Both the position numbers and the translations under genes were made by a program. From the NCBI GenBank assembly GCA_020055645.1, contig CM034548.1, positions 23,094,701 to 23,158,700 of the forward strand: 64,000 nt of DNA. Direction: 5' to 3'. The first letter of the stretch is position 1. Each line of letters opens with the position of its first letter. Below the pieces are notes generated by a model. It searched no databases and was not told the DNA's origin. It worked only from the letters and a program-made list of their open reading frames with translations. This document shows positions 13,101 through 26,187 of the stretch, in pieces. Source of the stretch: Tomocerus qinae. Its lineage: Eukaryota; Arthropoda; Collembola; Entomobryomorpha; Tomoceridae.

Positions 13101-14980
13101 ATTATTCCTACCACCTTAGGATTAAGAGCAGTAGAGTGTCCTACAGATCCTCTGGCTATAGAAACTACGAACAGCGAGTGTGCAGCTGAAGATGGCTTAT
13201 TGTCTCGTGCAAAAAGATCATCAAGTGTCACCATTCTTCTTGTATTTCTTGATTCCTGTATTCTAGTGTTAATCGTTACCTTTCGATTAGAAAAGAGACT
13301 CGACTTTGAAAAGTTAGGATGTGGCTTTGTTTGATGGCGTTGCGTAGTGGGATTATAAAATATAGTAGTGCTTATAAGTCTATAGGTACCTGATAGGGTC
13401 CTTTTATAAAGGACATCACCGTGCAAAACGGCGAGTGACAAAATAATGGAGTTGGGTACGTACCATTGACGGAGTATCTATGGGTGTCATCGCAGAGTCG
13501 TTTTTGTCTTGTTTCTTGTCCATATTGTTGTGGAACCCTGAAATTTTCATAGACGTGTCCTCTGCTAGTCCACCTGTGTTCATCTGCAGAAGTCGACCCG
13601 GAAGAATGCTGAGAGCAGCCTGGGAGGATGCTAAATTAGCTAGCGACGACGATGACACGGAGTTGAAGAAACTGGATGCGTCAGAAGCGGTGCACTCGAT
13701 AGATGCAGATCTCTTTTCCATATGAGCAATGGCACTTCCTAGGTCCGGTGCAGTATCTGCTCGTGACGATCGTCGCTTTTGACTTTGGATACACTCAACT
13801 AAAATACGAAGGACAGTGCTGTAAATTTCGGTTTTCTCGGCAGGAGCACGGAAACGGCTTTTGGGAAAAGGGAACATTGTGCAACAGTTTTTTTTATATA
13901 GAAGAGAAGAGTACTTTAGAAGGCACGGGCAGAGAGTGAGGTATAATTGGTTTTATATATAGCAAGTCAAAAAACAAACACTACAGTTACAGGATCTTGT
14001 CTTTGTCAGACAATTAAAATTTGGAGAATGGTGAGTGAGTCGTGGTTAAAATTCAAAATTACCAGCTGCGTTATTGTGTCCACTTCTGTGTCGATTGTTT
14101 AGATAGAAAAAACCGTCGGTTGGTGGAGTGTTACAAATATCCGTATAGTCGTATCTGCTGGATTATATCACAAAAACCTTGCTATTTTCAAACACAATAC
14201 TAGTTTAATAACTACTTATTGTTATTCATAGATCAAGCTTGTTACTCAGCATAAACCAAACTAAAATAGCTTCCAATTTTATGCCCTTACAAAATTAAAT
14301 TGACAAAATACAGACGACAAAAGACGTAGATATGTCTAAATGGTAGCTCTAAAACGTGTAATGGTTAGACTCATGTACTAAAACGTAATTTAGCTAATGG
14401 ATAATGATTCCAATAAAACTACTACAAAAAAGAAAACAGCACCACAATCCAAAATAATTACAGATATTTACACTAAAGTTCGTATGCTAATCGACGTTAA
14501 TTACAACTAAAGTTTCATGAACCTATTGTAAATAGACAATAGTAAGTACAGAGTTTAATGGCTAAATTTAATGAATATTGACTGCAAAATATTCCTATAA
14601 ATATTATAACATATACAAAAAAACCAACAAGCATCTACAAAATACGTCAATACAGTCACTATACAATTAAGAATAAGACAATGAGAAAAACGAAAAGGAA
14701 TAAGAAAAGACCACAACCATTGAATTCAAAATTGTTTTGAGTCAGATACAAAAGATGACACAACAAAACCATAAAAAAGCCAATGAAGACCAGAAAAATG
14801 TTACTCTGTAAGGGCTACAACTTAGAACTAATGAGGTTTAATTAGTATGTAATTATAATTAAGTTGAAAACAGCTGGAAAATGCGAAACCTTTCAGCGGC
14901 TCGCTTCATCCATCTGGGCATTGACATTCCAGGTAGCGATTTTTCACAGTTGTCTGAAGAATCCATTGCTGTTTCGCTGC
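10157..14980 (-). CDS. Unidentified protein, six 3'-terminal exons
   Basis: I do not recognise this gene. Minus-strand exons in transcript order: 14980-14890, 13857-13464, 13279-13115, 12676-12551, 10604-10524, 10312-10157. Their phases join into one frame of about 337 residues ending at TAA 10157-10159. The tail is basic and Ser/Thr-rich, with a helical stretch (EIYSTVLRILVECIQSQ), a Ser-rich block (FFNSVSSSSLANLASS), a Pro/Thr segment (SVPCTPDVTPCSTP) and a C-terminus NFWSPTSM; TSM fits a class I PDZ ligand (S/T-x-hydrophobic). No transmembrane segment or enzyme motif is visible. Weak points: the 12551 donor (GTTCTT) is poor, and the acceptors before 13279 and 10604 have short pyrimidine tracts. 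If the 12551 donor is not used, the frame runs on to a stop at 12428-12430, giving an alternative C-terminus. More exons are expected upstream. A cytoplasmic tail of a large neuronal or junctional protein is a guess. Confidence 0.6.
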
Positions 14981-15025
14981 CTATAAGTATAGTATAGGTA
15001 AACGGTCAGTATTTTTTACGTTTAC

Positions 15026-15128
15026 CTTGTTAATGTAATTGAAATCATGTGGAGCTGGAAAAGCTCTCGAGTGTCTTATATAATGTCCTCTCGAAGAAGA
15101 CGATGGCAATACACATTCCCTTCGTAAC
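15026..15128 (-). other. Possible further exon of the unidentified minus-strand gene
   Basis: On the minus strand this block lies between an AG acceptor (AATTGAAG) and a good donor (AACAAG then GTAAACG). One frame is open, reading LRRECVLPSSSSRG and ending in phase 0. It does not join in phase to the exon at 14980-14890, whose frame needs a phase-1 partner, so either an exon is missing between them or this is chance. It is not included in the gene model. Confidence 0.2.
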
Positions 15129-18100
15129 CTTCAATTGAAATTACTCTGACGATAGTATGAAGCTGAAGCTGCCGATCCCTACCCCTGACACAGAAACTAT
15201 TTAGTTTTATGAACTGATACATTACCACAAAACCACTAATGAGCACAACGATGAAAACCGTCCAAAACAGTTAACTTCTACTTTCACTCAAGTACCCTTG
15301 CAGAAAGATCACATGAATATTTTAAGTCACTTCAGCATTTAAGCCATTTCTTGCACAATAATGTATTTTGTACTACTTGAGATTTCACAACTGCCACAAC
15401 GACCCATATTATCTGAATTACTTCGTCGACCCAAGCAAAATAAAAATTACGAAATGGTTAGAGGGACAAAAAACTTTAACCACTTTCCTCAGAGACGCCG
15501 TTCTGTCTACTCCGTTCGCTTCTTTGCACAACTAATTCAGTTCTCTTCAAAAAAGCTGATCTTAAGAAACTGCCGATGGACTATCTGAAGCTTCTTTTAA
15601 CCCACAACTACTAGTCTTTGAACCCTACATGTATTGCACGACCAACATACTTAGCATCTAAATGGGTTTCTGCTCTTCTGACATCCTATCCTTATACATT
15701 CCTTATTTTTATGTACCGAGCCAGATAGCAACAGCAACTAATCATGATCATTTTGAAAAGATGTCATAAGCTAATGTCATGTAAAAATTAATCCTTGATT
15801 ATAAGCTCTTCTTAAATAAATCTCCCGTGTATACTCTGGAAAGGTCCGGATAGCTCACTAGCTATACTTTTCATGCTAAACATTTTAGAAAAACGAAAAA
15901 TGTCTAGCTCTACTGTTAATATGCATGCTCAGACTATATTGTACACCTTGTGTACGCTAATAAAACTAATGGAAAACCTTGTCATTGTCACGCGCATGGA
16001 AAGCATCGGCATGGCCTCGAAAGGGGTCGATCCCTTTATTTGTTAAGGACACTCGACCGTTAAGGTAGGCTGTACTATATTTAGACAGTTCTTATTTTTT
16101 TGAACTACGTAATAATAAACACAATTTTTAATAATGTAGAAACTTGTAATTTTCTAAAACCCTTGTGTATATGTCTCGGCCTACAATGAGGCATTCTATC
16201 TAGCCTGTATCTCTATTAGATTAATAGTGTAGGTAGGTATTAAGAATACTTGGAATATTATTAATACAGGTTTGATTTTACTGACGTAGTTTACTTCGCT
16301 TTTTTGATGTACTTAACTGTATATTAACTCTACTTAACATGATAGTATACATAAAAACATAAAAATGATACATTTTATTCTTCGTTTTATGTCATCTATT
16401 CGATATTATTCACTCCATGTATAGGAAAATCATGGTACGTACCAATAACGATGTTCAATTACAGAAGAAAATGATGAAAACTCTTGGACGATCATTCTAT
16501 AATATAGAGATAGCCTTTATGACCTTTATCCTCCAAATAAACATTAGAAAACATGCAATGTGCTTTCCTTCCATTTTAATCATTGTGATTTAATACCGGA
16601 GATGATGAAATCGTTTACCATAAACCCATGGTTTGTTTTCTATCACGTTCCCCTCACAAGAGCCTGTCTTTCATTTTCTATTAGCATGTCAACTTATATC
16701 ATTCTATCTCAATCGTCCTCTGCTGTGGAATGCTCACTATTCTGTCATTCTGTGTACAAATTCATCATTGGATCAGTTTCTCAATACGTGTGACCGAGAG
16801 ACGAGTATAAATTGTGTACACATACAATTTTCTTCCTTTGTCGTCAATAAGACATTCATTCCAGCCTATTTATCATGACATTTATCTAATTTACCCACTA
16901 GTATACGTATAAGATTAATAATAAAAAAAAGATTTCTATTAAACGATAAAATGGAATTTTATTTGACGTTTTAGTATCGAGACGAAATAACACTTATAAG
17001 AGATATTTCACTATTCAAAATATATCTTAAGAAATTGTAAAATTTGCATATTATAAACAAGAATGAAAAATAATTGGGGTATATCTATGGGTGATATACT
17101 AAAATTTCACCCATGCAAAGGGATAAAAAAAAAGATCTGAAGGCATGCAAGTTCCTAATTAAACATCTTTTGTAATTGTTCACCTTTGTCCCTTTCACAA
17201 GAATTTTGTACATAATATCTGAATGCTCCGTTAATGGGATTATGGGATCACAGGTCAATCTCAAATGGGCTTCAGTTTTATTCCATTTAAATAGTAAATA
17301 ATATTATGTCAATTATTAGATACACGCAATAATGTACATGACAGGGATACTGTCTATACTTATTATCGTGTCCAATAAGGAGTAATAGTACCCAGCCAGT
17401 ACATAATTAATGTTGGTAGATCGAAATTGGTATTTAATCTGGAATAGCTCCATATATTCGGGCATATAATCTATACATGTGCATGTATCTCTTCCGAACC
17501 TACCCAATGAACAATGATAATGATATAGCACTTACATCAGTTGACTTGTACGTAAGAAAGCACCTAAGCTACAACCACAAGTGCATGATTGCAAAAATAG
17601 TATAACGATATTATGCATTTTGCATATAGCTTAATAGCTATCAACTTCTATTTATACTACACTGCACTACAGAGTGGATTGGTTGGTACAATTCCTGTAA
17701 ATATATACACAACTTGCTAGTTAGAAGGTTCCCTATAAATGGGTTAACTGGTTAACTTTGTGAATAAATTGGATTGAACTTTCACTGAATAATATCTCTC
17801 ATTACATTTTAGGTAATGCCTCACATAAAAATTTATTTTTGGGAATATCTGGAAACTATATACAACTAGATTCTAGATTCAACGGTGTAGGTATATATTG
17901 GTACAAATAAACCCCAAATGAAAGAACACAAGACCATGTATCTAATCCACAGTCTTCTTTGTTTTTCCTGTTTAAAATACTTAGATCTAGTCCAGAAATG
18001 TATAATACCCGGTGCCTGCTTTTATGTTGCCATTTTTTGAAACATTAAACTAGTACATTTTATATGCAATTTAAGCAACAGTACAAGTTTTGTACCAAAT

Positions 18101-21100
18101 ACGTATTGAATAGCAAAGGTATAACCTAGTATGAGTGTTTCATTAGTTTAAAAACTTATAGCAGTTTCTAAAAATTGGATGGACCCTTTTCTCATTATAT
18201 TATATTGTAAGAAAGCTCTAAAAGAGATAAAAATATGATTGCAGTCTGTTCATGCTATGCACAAACCCATTCATTTGCATTTAGCTTAATTTGTTGGCAA
18301 AACTCTCAAACTGGCAGTAGAATAAAAACATATCCTGCGACGTGAACAAGGGTGAAAAATATTAGCAAATCGTGGACTAAATGGTTAAGTAGTGAAACCT
18401 GAGTTTGGTGACATCAGTCAAAGAGATTTGTAGAAAAGGAATTACTACGATGCGAACTGTAAACATTATACTAATTTTAATGACACAGGTACCCCATTCC
18501 GAAATGTATTCTATATTTTTAACAAACGGGTACATAGGGTAGGACACATAATAAACAGGTGCGTCAACATCATATTGAACTTTAGAAGTTCGAGTATAGA
18601 AATGTGCAAATTGTGACCTACTTCTAACATTAATTACATTCGTTTAGCATAAATAGGCAAAGTTGCAAATTTCCGTACATGTATTACTTATTGATTAGAT
18701 GTCCGACACATTTTACTAATGACTGGCAGTTAAAAAAAATCTTCTGTCTACAATTGCGTCTTTAAAAGTACATAAAGTAGGTCTGTCTACGTTGCTATAA
18801 TTATGCTTCAGTAGCTTTATTTCTACTTGGTATATTAACTAATTGCCAATTGCTCCCAGAAATAGCCACCAAATCGTTATATTTAGCATTCCAGTCAGAT
18901 TTTCATGTCTGCCTACTAACCTAACTTATACAATCACAACAAATACAACTTTTGCTTGCATGTTCGCTAAACGAATTCTTTAGGTTTCCTTAAAAGAAAA
19001 AGCCATGCATTATACTTATATTTTTAAAAATTCTATGCGCCTATCGTATCAAAACCTCGTACTTTATTTAGAAAATGAGCTTTAAAATCTTGTGAATACT
19101 TTAAAACAACTTTTAAAAAAAATAAAGGTTGGCAATAATATCATTTTTAACATTAGGTAAACAGAAAGGGTAGCCAACAAGGGACACATTTATCAAGAAC
19201 GACTGAATGGGGATAACATTATTGATGCTGCCATTGGTAGCCCGATTGAAAATGTTATAATCCGTCCATAAAGGTATGTATTCTAATTACGGTGCCCTAC
19301 CATTGCAAAAAACTAGGATCATAGCAATTTTACGATGAAAGTTCAACATTTTTAGTACATAGCAAAATATATTCTTAAAAGAGAGCTGTTCACGAGTGGA
19401 ATGCATGATTGTTGATCGGGCAATGGCCAATTGGCTTGATTCAAGTAACACTACCCTACAGGCACAAAACAGACTACAAGTCTAACAAGATCTTTCTGGT
19501 AAACTAACTGACTAACTAACTAAAGATACATTTGATTTAGCTATCTACAGTTAACATTCAGATGCCCCGTGCAATAATAACATGCGAATGAGGTACTGCA
19601 ACATTTACGCTTTGCATTAACGATTTGCGCCTTGAAATCACCTTCTTACTTTATCGACTGCTAGGTAGCTAGACTAGGTAGCTTTCTTTTAAATAACTCA
19701 GCTTCTATATGGCTTCAGTGTACAGTAATACGCTTTTATATGTTATGCTTGATTCATTCGTGTCAATGCATACTGCATAATGGTTTATCAGAACTCAATG
19801 ATATCCTTAGAATTGACTAGTCATTTAGTTATTTTATTGCCCTCTGATGGCGAGCCTCAAAAATGTTTATGTATTCACACCGTCAAACCGAAACTTGGCA
19901 AATATTCGCAAATATAGGTACAAAAATTCCCAACATTTATTTGCCTCGGGAAAAGAGTCTTATTAAATGACGCGTTTACAATGACTTGCATTTAATTTCC
20001 GAATTGTCATTGTCCAAAGTCAAAATATGTCTTCCTGTATTCCTTTAGTTAATAGTTTCCAGGGAAAACAACATTTTATGGGTGTTTTGTTTTATGATGT
20101 ACGATGACTGTATTCAGTAGCTATTAAAATCAATACGTAAATATTATTTGATACCCATTTATAAAGAACATATTTACCAATAGCTTCTGTTAGAGAAAGC
20201 AAAGACCTCATGGTATCAAGTAAATGCTAAGGTTTCAGGAGTTTTGGCTTGTTTTCGACTGTTGAGTCAATATGTTTTTAATCGTGCGGATAAATGTATA
20301 TCTGTTAAAAATAAATTGGGATATTTTACTTAGTATTACATGAAGCAAAACCAGCAATACTATATTTGAGACAGGTTACATATAGCATGAATTGAAATAT
20401 AAGCCTCTGTGGTCTGCCATGAGAATCATATGAAGACTTTTAATGTGCAAATAACATCATCCAGATAATGCTGCCTAAACCAATAATTTAGGTCTCATGT
20501 AATTCCAACTTCCATATAGCGACAGAGTACAAACAAGTGTCAGCGTGCTCTTTATCTCATTTCAAATGCATTTAACAAACAACATGACGCAAGAGCTGTT
20601 ATAGTGAGTTTAATAGACTTATTTACCACATGATATACTTTAGTCATTGTTATCAGAGTTGTGGCCGTTATCTACACGTTTGTATTTTTAAAGTTGCCTT
20701 ATGCTATCTAATTTATTGTAACTGGTGCCAAAGCAAAGTCAAAATATTTGCTTTGCGAAAATATTATTTCAACGTTTTACGAAGTAAGCAAAGAAAAATG
20801 GAAGGAAGTTCCTCTATGATTAATGTTTTAGAATAAATGTAATAGTACATATAAATGTAATGGTAAAATGTGTATTTAATTCTCATTTCTTCTTCCCATT
20901 CCGAATCATTTCCCTGCTATTTCTATCTCTGCAAACTTAGTACTTATACCTGGTTTCACTTGGAAAAAAATTCTTAGGCAAGCGCCAGAGACTTTTACAT
21001 ATTGCACCAACCAAGTCTCTTTTCTCCAAGAAGGGATTGAACTCTGGATTAGTCTGTCTGGCTGGATACACAAACACCATAGAATATATGGGTAGTGCAT

Positions 21101-24100
21101 GGAGTGTTCGTTATCAAGATAGAATACAATGGAGTCATATTACTGTATGCGAAGACGCTTATCAAGGGTCGATGTAATCAAGCCTAAACAATTAGATGTC
21201 CAATTTTATTTCTTCTTGGTACTGAGGAAGTTAGACAAACTATCAACTTTATGGGTGTCATTCTATACTACAGATTGCTGTAGTTCGTTGACTCGAGCAT
21301 GACATCATAAGATATATGTACAAAAGTATTAAGAACAAGTTGCAGGTGCAGAGCTGCAAAGAGGACATTAGTGCGAAAGGCATTCTTAGAGACATGCAAA
21401 GAGATGATAGACTTAGATAGGTAGGTATATGAAAACTGGGATAGAAAATAGAAAATACACACCCATCAACATCAAAGTTTGTGGTACCAAACCTCCTAGA
21501 AAAGCAGTGTCGCTCTATTCCTTGCCAAGTTTGATGATCACAGACGTTTCGGAGCCTACTTTTTGCCTACTCTCCAATTATGACAGTTTAGTGGCCTTAC
21601 AATTTGCTTTCGCTTAAGATGAGTCTTTGAAATTAGAAATAGGTCAAAAAACTTTTCTCCTTGTTACAGATGATTATGGAGGAGATGATTATATAAATGA
21701 TGTACACAATTATTTGTCAAAAGAATTCTGTATCTTCGACAAAATTATGTACTATTCTAACCCCGGCATGATAGTTCAAATCTTAGTGCAATGCAAGTGT
21801 TTAAAAGATATTATATAGTAGGCAAAAACGGTAATTATTTCTATTTACTCACCTTATACTGAAGATAGGAGGATATTCCAGCAACTGCCAAACAAAGAAT
21901 ACTAGGATTGGCAACGAGCAAACCAAAGTTGCTCAGATGTAAATTGGATTGGAAAGTTTAGCACAGTAAGAAAACTCGCGGCTTAGAATCCTCTTTCGTA
22001 ATATCTGTGTAAACCAATTAAACCTTCAATGAGAAAGAGTAGCACCGATTTACATGAAAGTATTTCACACGAGTAAAGTCAGTCGCGCGGTGAAGTTCAC
22101 ATACTGGCTTCATCAGCACTATCAATGTAACTATTTGTTTCGTCGGTTAGGGGGGAAAGATTTTGATTCGATCATGCAGTATATTTAGCCCAGTCTCTCC
22201 AGGGACAAATCACCTTCTTAACGATACTATATATGCTAACTATACACATCCATTAGTCTTCTTGCCAAGTTTGCATAAATACATGACACATTTCAGCATG
22301 GATGCATTGAGAGGACAAAGGTTCATTCAATGCGCAGGCAGTATTCCTCATAGAGACTGGACTTAGGTGTCATATCCATCCTATCTCTTATTTTATCGCC
22401 TGCTTTTTGCACACCCTTATGTGTAACACATACCTATGCCTATACCTAGTCTACCTAATACTTAATATGTATCGATATTGCACATCCTAAAAGATTACTG
22501 CAACCAATACGAACTGTATAACCAAGCTAAGAAGCAATGATAAAGACACTGAAGGTTTCATCTTTGATAATGATGTGGATAAGGATATAGATTGACAAGT
22601 GAAGATAAACCTCAGTTAGGCGGTTAGCATGGATGACTTCTTGTTATCTTAACTCGCTCAATATTTTTGGCATGTTCATTATTAAATACAACTCAAAATG
22701 CACGTACCAATACAGTCATGTTTCTCAAACTGTAACCGGTATTATCTAGTAATGCATAAAATTGAACCCAACCTATTTTAACACCATCCTTGCCATCCAT
22801 CTGACTATTACATAATATATTGTCCTTAAAGATACGAGTGTCTTGCCTACACGCTTCAGTCTTAATTTAGATTTCAATGGCAAGCATTGTAATTGGGCAT
22901 CGAATAGAACTTTAAATATTTAAATATTTCTGTTCGGTAAATGGATGTTATAGGTTCAATTGATATTTGATAACCAGACAGTACATTGCATAGGAGGAGG
23001 AAAGTGCATGTGTATCGATCTGTATGTACCCGGTAGTTATTGGGTAGCTATAGAGCTACATTCAATCAAATGCATTTTCCCGATTTTTAGGGTACGATGT
23101 GTGCTAAAAGCACAGTATTTTGTGCTTAACTCAATTTGCCGAGAACCTTTTAACTATTTAATATGGTTTCTGTAAATGTTGGAAAGTTTATTTCCAAATG
23201 ATACTGTTATAAAATGTATCATTGTGTACCCTTCAAAGGTTAGGGAAATTAATGGTTAACATTGACCAACAGTAATTAGCATAATAATCTAATAATTAAT
23301 GCACCTATTACATTACATCAATTAACAAGACAATAGTCTATGTCTATGTAGCTTTAAATATTAATAGCTAATTGTAATGCCATTCAAACTACTTCAAACT
23401 GCCTTTTATCATGTCGTAAATGCTTCAACTGCAATTTAAATATATCATTGTGCAAGAGATTCTATTAGATAGATTACTAACTATCTTCATGTGGGGTAAA
23501 TGAATAACCAATTCTAAAGAGCTTACATTTTTGTTTACAAATCCGTTAAAAGCATATGAAATTCAGTAGGGATAGTAAAAAACCAGAAGTTAAATATCGT
23601 ACAGGAACAATCTCATTAGATAAGAATTTAAGAATCCATAAGATATGTGTAATTACGATAGTTGAAAAAATCAATCATCCTTGAGGAGGTCAGACACCAC
23701 TATGAATGAGTATTTCTGGTGTACAATTTTTGTGTATAAATGAAGTTGTTAACAAAATTTCAGCTCATAAATGTAAATCAGATTTTTGTCATTTTAATGA
23801 AAGAGTTGTGTGGGATTTTTGTATTGGATTCATATGTTCCTGTTTGACCTTTGTCACCTTTCTTTAGCCAGCGTCAGCTAACCACTGTATAAATATTTGT
23901 GAGTCATGCCATCAATCTTGTTCTTATAGATTTTCCATCGAGTGACTGACAGATTCGTCTCTCCTTCACTTCTAACTTAACCTTTACTTAAATAATAAGA
24001 AGTTGAACAACAATAATCTAATAGCAATTCTGTTAGAGCAGGTATAATGTATTAGATGGTTGTATATCTTAAGATATGTCTATGCATATCATAGCCTTCC

Positions 24101-26187
24101 ATAATATTCGTTCAATTAGGTAGTGGCTGCCTGAGTTTGTTTGCGTCCTCTAAGGCGTTATAAATATTGTATGGCGATCTATTGTATTACTCTAGAGAAT
24201 ATAGAAGAATGCCATAAGCAAGTAGCATGAATGCCATGAAATGTATACTACGGATATAACTGGTTACGGTCAGTATTTTGCATTAGTGCTAGAATGTAGC
24301 TTACAATAACAAACTAATTTAGTAGAGAGCTACTAGAAAAGTATGACTAATATCACTTACCAAGTAATGCTGACGGAGTTGTAGTTGTATTGCAAGTTAC
24401 TCTGGTTAGAGATGCAATAAGTAATTCTTCGAATTGTTCCAATTAGTAATGAATTTTGAGAGTATCGTTTGTGAATTTGGGAATTGAAGATGAAACTGAT
24501 TTTGGATGTAGGAATACTAGGAATGTATTTGTATTGTTGCGTATAGTACAGTTAACTATAGGTATTAAGTCAGATCGAATATGAAAATATATTTATTACA
24601 AAAGTAGACGATGGAGTACTAATAATAGAAATTAATAGGACATGTATTACAATATATAGGTATTGAAGGGATGTGTATAAGGGAGGAAAGGAAACGTAGA
24701 GAAAGGTCAATGGTACAGATGAATAGATTGATAAATGTTTAAATGACTTACAAATTGCAATTACAGATTAGAAGGTTGAGAGAAACAATGAGTTTTGAAT
24801 TTGATGAAATAGTAGTTATTTTATACAATAAAGCTGTCAATTCAATTCAAAAGAATTGAGATTGTACAGTTGAACGGCCGTTTATAACATTATGGTATTG
24901 AAATGGTTAGTTAAGTCACGTTCAAAGAAACGTAGGTCGGAGGGTGTAGAAAAGAAAATATATTTAATAAATATAGAAGAAACGAGGAAAAAAGGACTCT
25001 ATCTGAACCCTTTGGGGGAGGAAGGACTACTTGATATAATGTTCATGGTGACAAAGTCTGAGGTGGACACAAAGGTGACCAAAACGGAGGTAATTTAAGA
25101 GAAAATAATAATTGCTCTGGATTTGGCAATTGGCAGCGCACTTCTGACAGTCGCTTTCTTGTTTCTATATTCTGCATACATAACTTTGCTGTTGAGGTTG
25201 GATTCGACTGAAGGTAACTTTCTGTGACTCCTCTTCTTCTTCCCTGGTTTTCCCTACACATACACATACTATTCAATAACCCAGACTCGTCTACCTAACC
25301 TAGCCTGCTGCTTACGTATTGCTGTCGTCACAATGCCCTCCGGCTATCTATCTACACGACATACACTTCTTCCCTCCTCTATCTAACACATACACAGCCA
25401 TACCAAAATGTAATCCTAACAAGACATCCATCCTTAGCATCCATTACACATTGTCATTGGAAAATATCATAAAACTATTTTAAATCTCAATAAATTATTT
25501 TCCATGTTAAAATCTTTCACAAGTTAAATGCCAACTCGACTGCTGGAATTAAAATTAGAACTCATTACCTTTGGTAGCCTTTAATATTCTAAATGAGACA
25601 AATTCTCATTTCTGCAGCAATGCTATTAATGCTATTATGTTCAAAATATCGGAATAATGTAAAGATTCAATTTTAAGAAGAGGTATTATTTTCATTGATT
25701 GATTTTTAGCAACTATCCCTAAGCAAAATTTGTAAATGTTTCTACATGTATGAATAATTAAAATGCATTTAACTAATATTTCTGAATTCTTATAATGAAT
25801 AAATGATAATTAATCGTCAGTAATTGGTATTTCATTTCTTCTCGCATATAGTTTAAAAATTTGTTTCAACTGCTTTAGAACTGATAATAATAAGATTGCA
25901 AATCAACAGTATGCTAGTAGTCATGTGCGTGTTTCCACGAAATATAGCTGTTTTTTTACAACAAAAGATAAAAACGAACTATATATTTTTATTATGTATG
26001 TAACTATCTGAAATAACAAAATGAATAAAGGTCGTAACGTGGTTAAAAAATAAAAAGGTCATTTCTCAATTTTATATCGTTAGGCATAACTACAATAATA
26101 TGCCAGAGGTATTTCTTAACCGTTTAAATGAAAAATTTAAACCATTTATTTTAAAACCACCATAATCAACTTTACTTATAATATTTA
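15129..26187. other. Long AT-rich stretch without a supported gene
   Basis: About 11 kb between the unidentified minus-strand gene and NOP16. It probably holds large introns or the upstream region of the former. Many short frames are present (15361-15588, 16560-16878, 20630-20836, 21429-21818, 22163-22366, 22960-23175, 24892-25098), but none shows family similarity, splice context or coding-like composition. I saw no tRNA cloverleaf, long tandem array or terminal-inverted-repeat element in it, though small exons could easily be missed by eye. Confidence 0.5.
26145..26150 (-). promoter_or_regulatory. Polyadenylation signal of NOP16
   Basis: TTTATT on the plus strand reads AATAAA on the minus strand, about 38 nt past the NOP16 stop codon. 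It is the nearest canonical signal to that stop. Confidence 0.6.

Noticed and set aside
14890..15128. Joining the block at 15026-15128 directly to the exon at 14890-14980
   Set aside because: The phases do not match; in the required frame the downstream exon hits a TGA within 25 codons.
16560..16878. Two overlapping plus-strand frames of 77-81 codons
   Set aside because: Composition follows the AT-rich background and both are in the same DNA in different frames; no splice context.
24892..25098. Lys-rich plus-strand frame of 68 codons
   Set aside because: Purine-rich stretch can give such a frame by chance; no acceptor, no neighbouring exon, no known motif.
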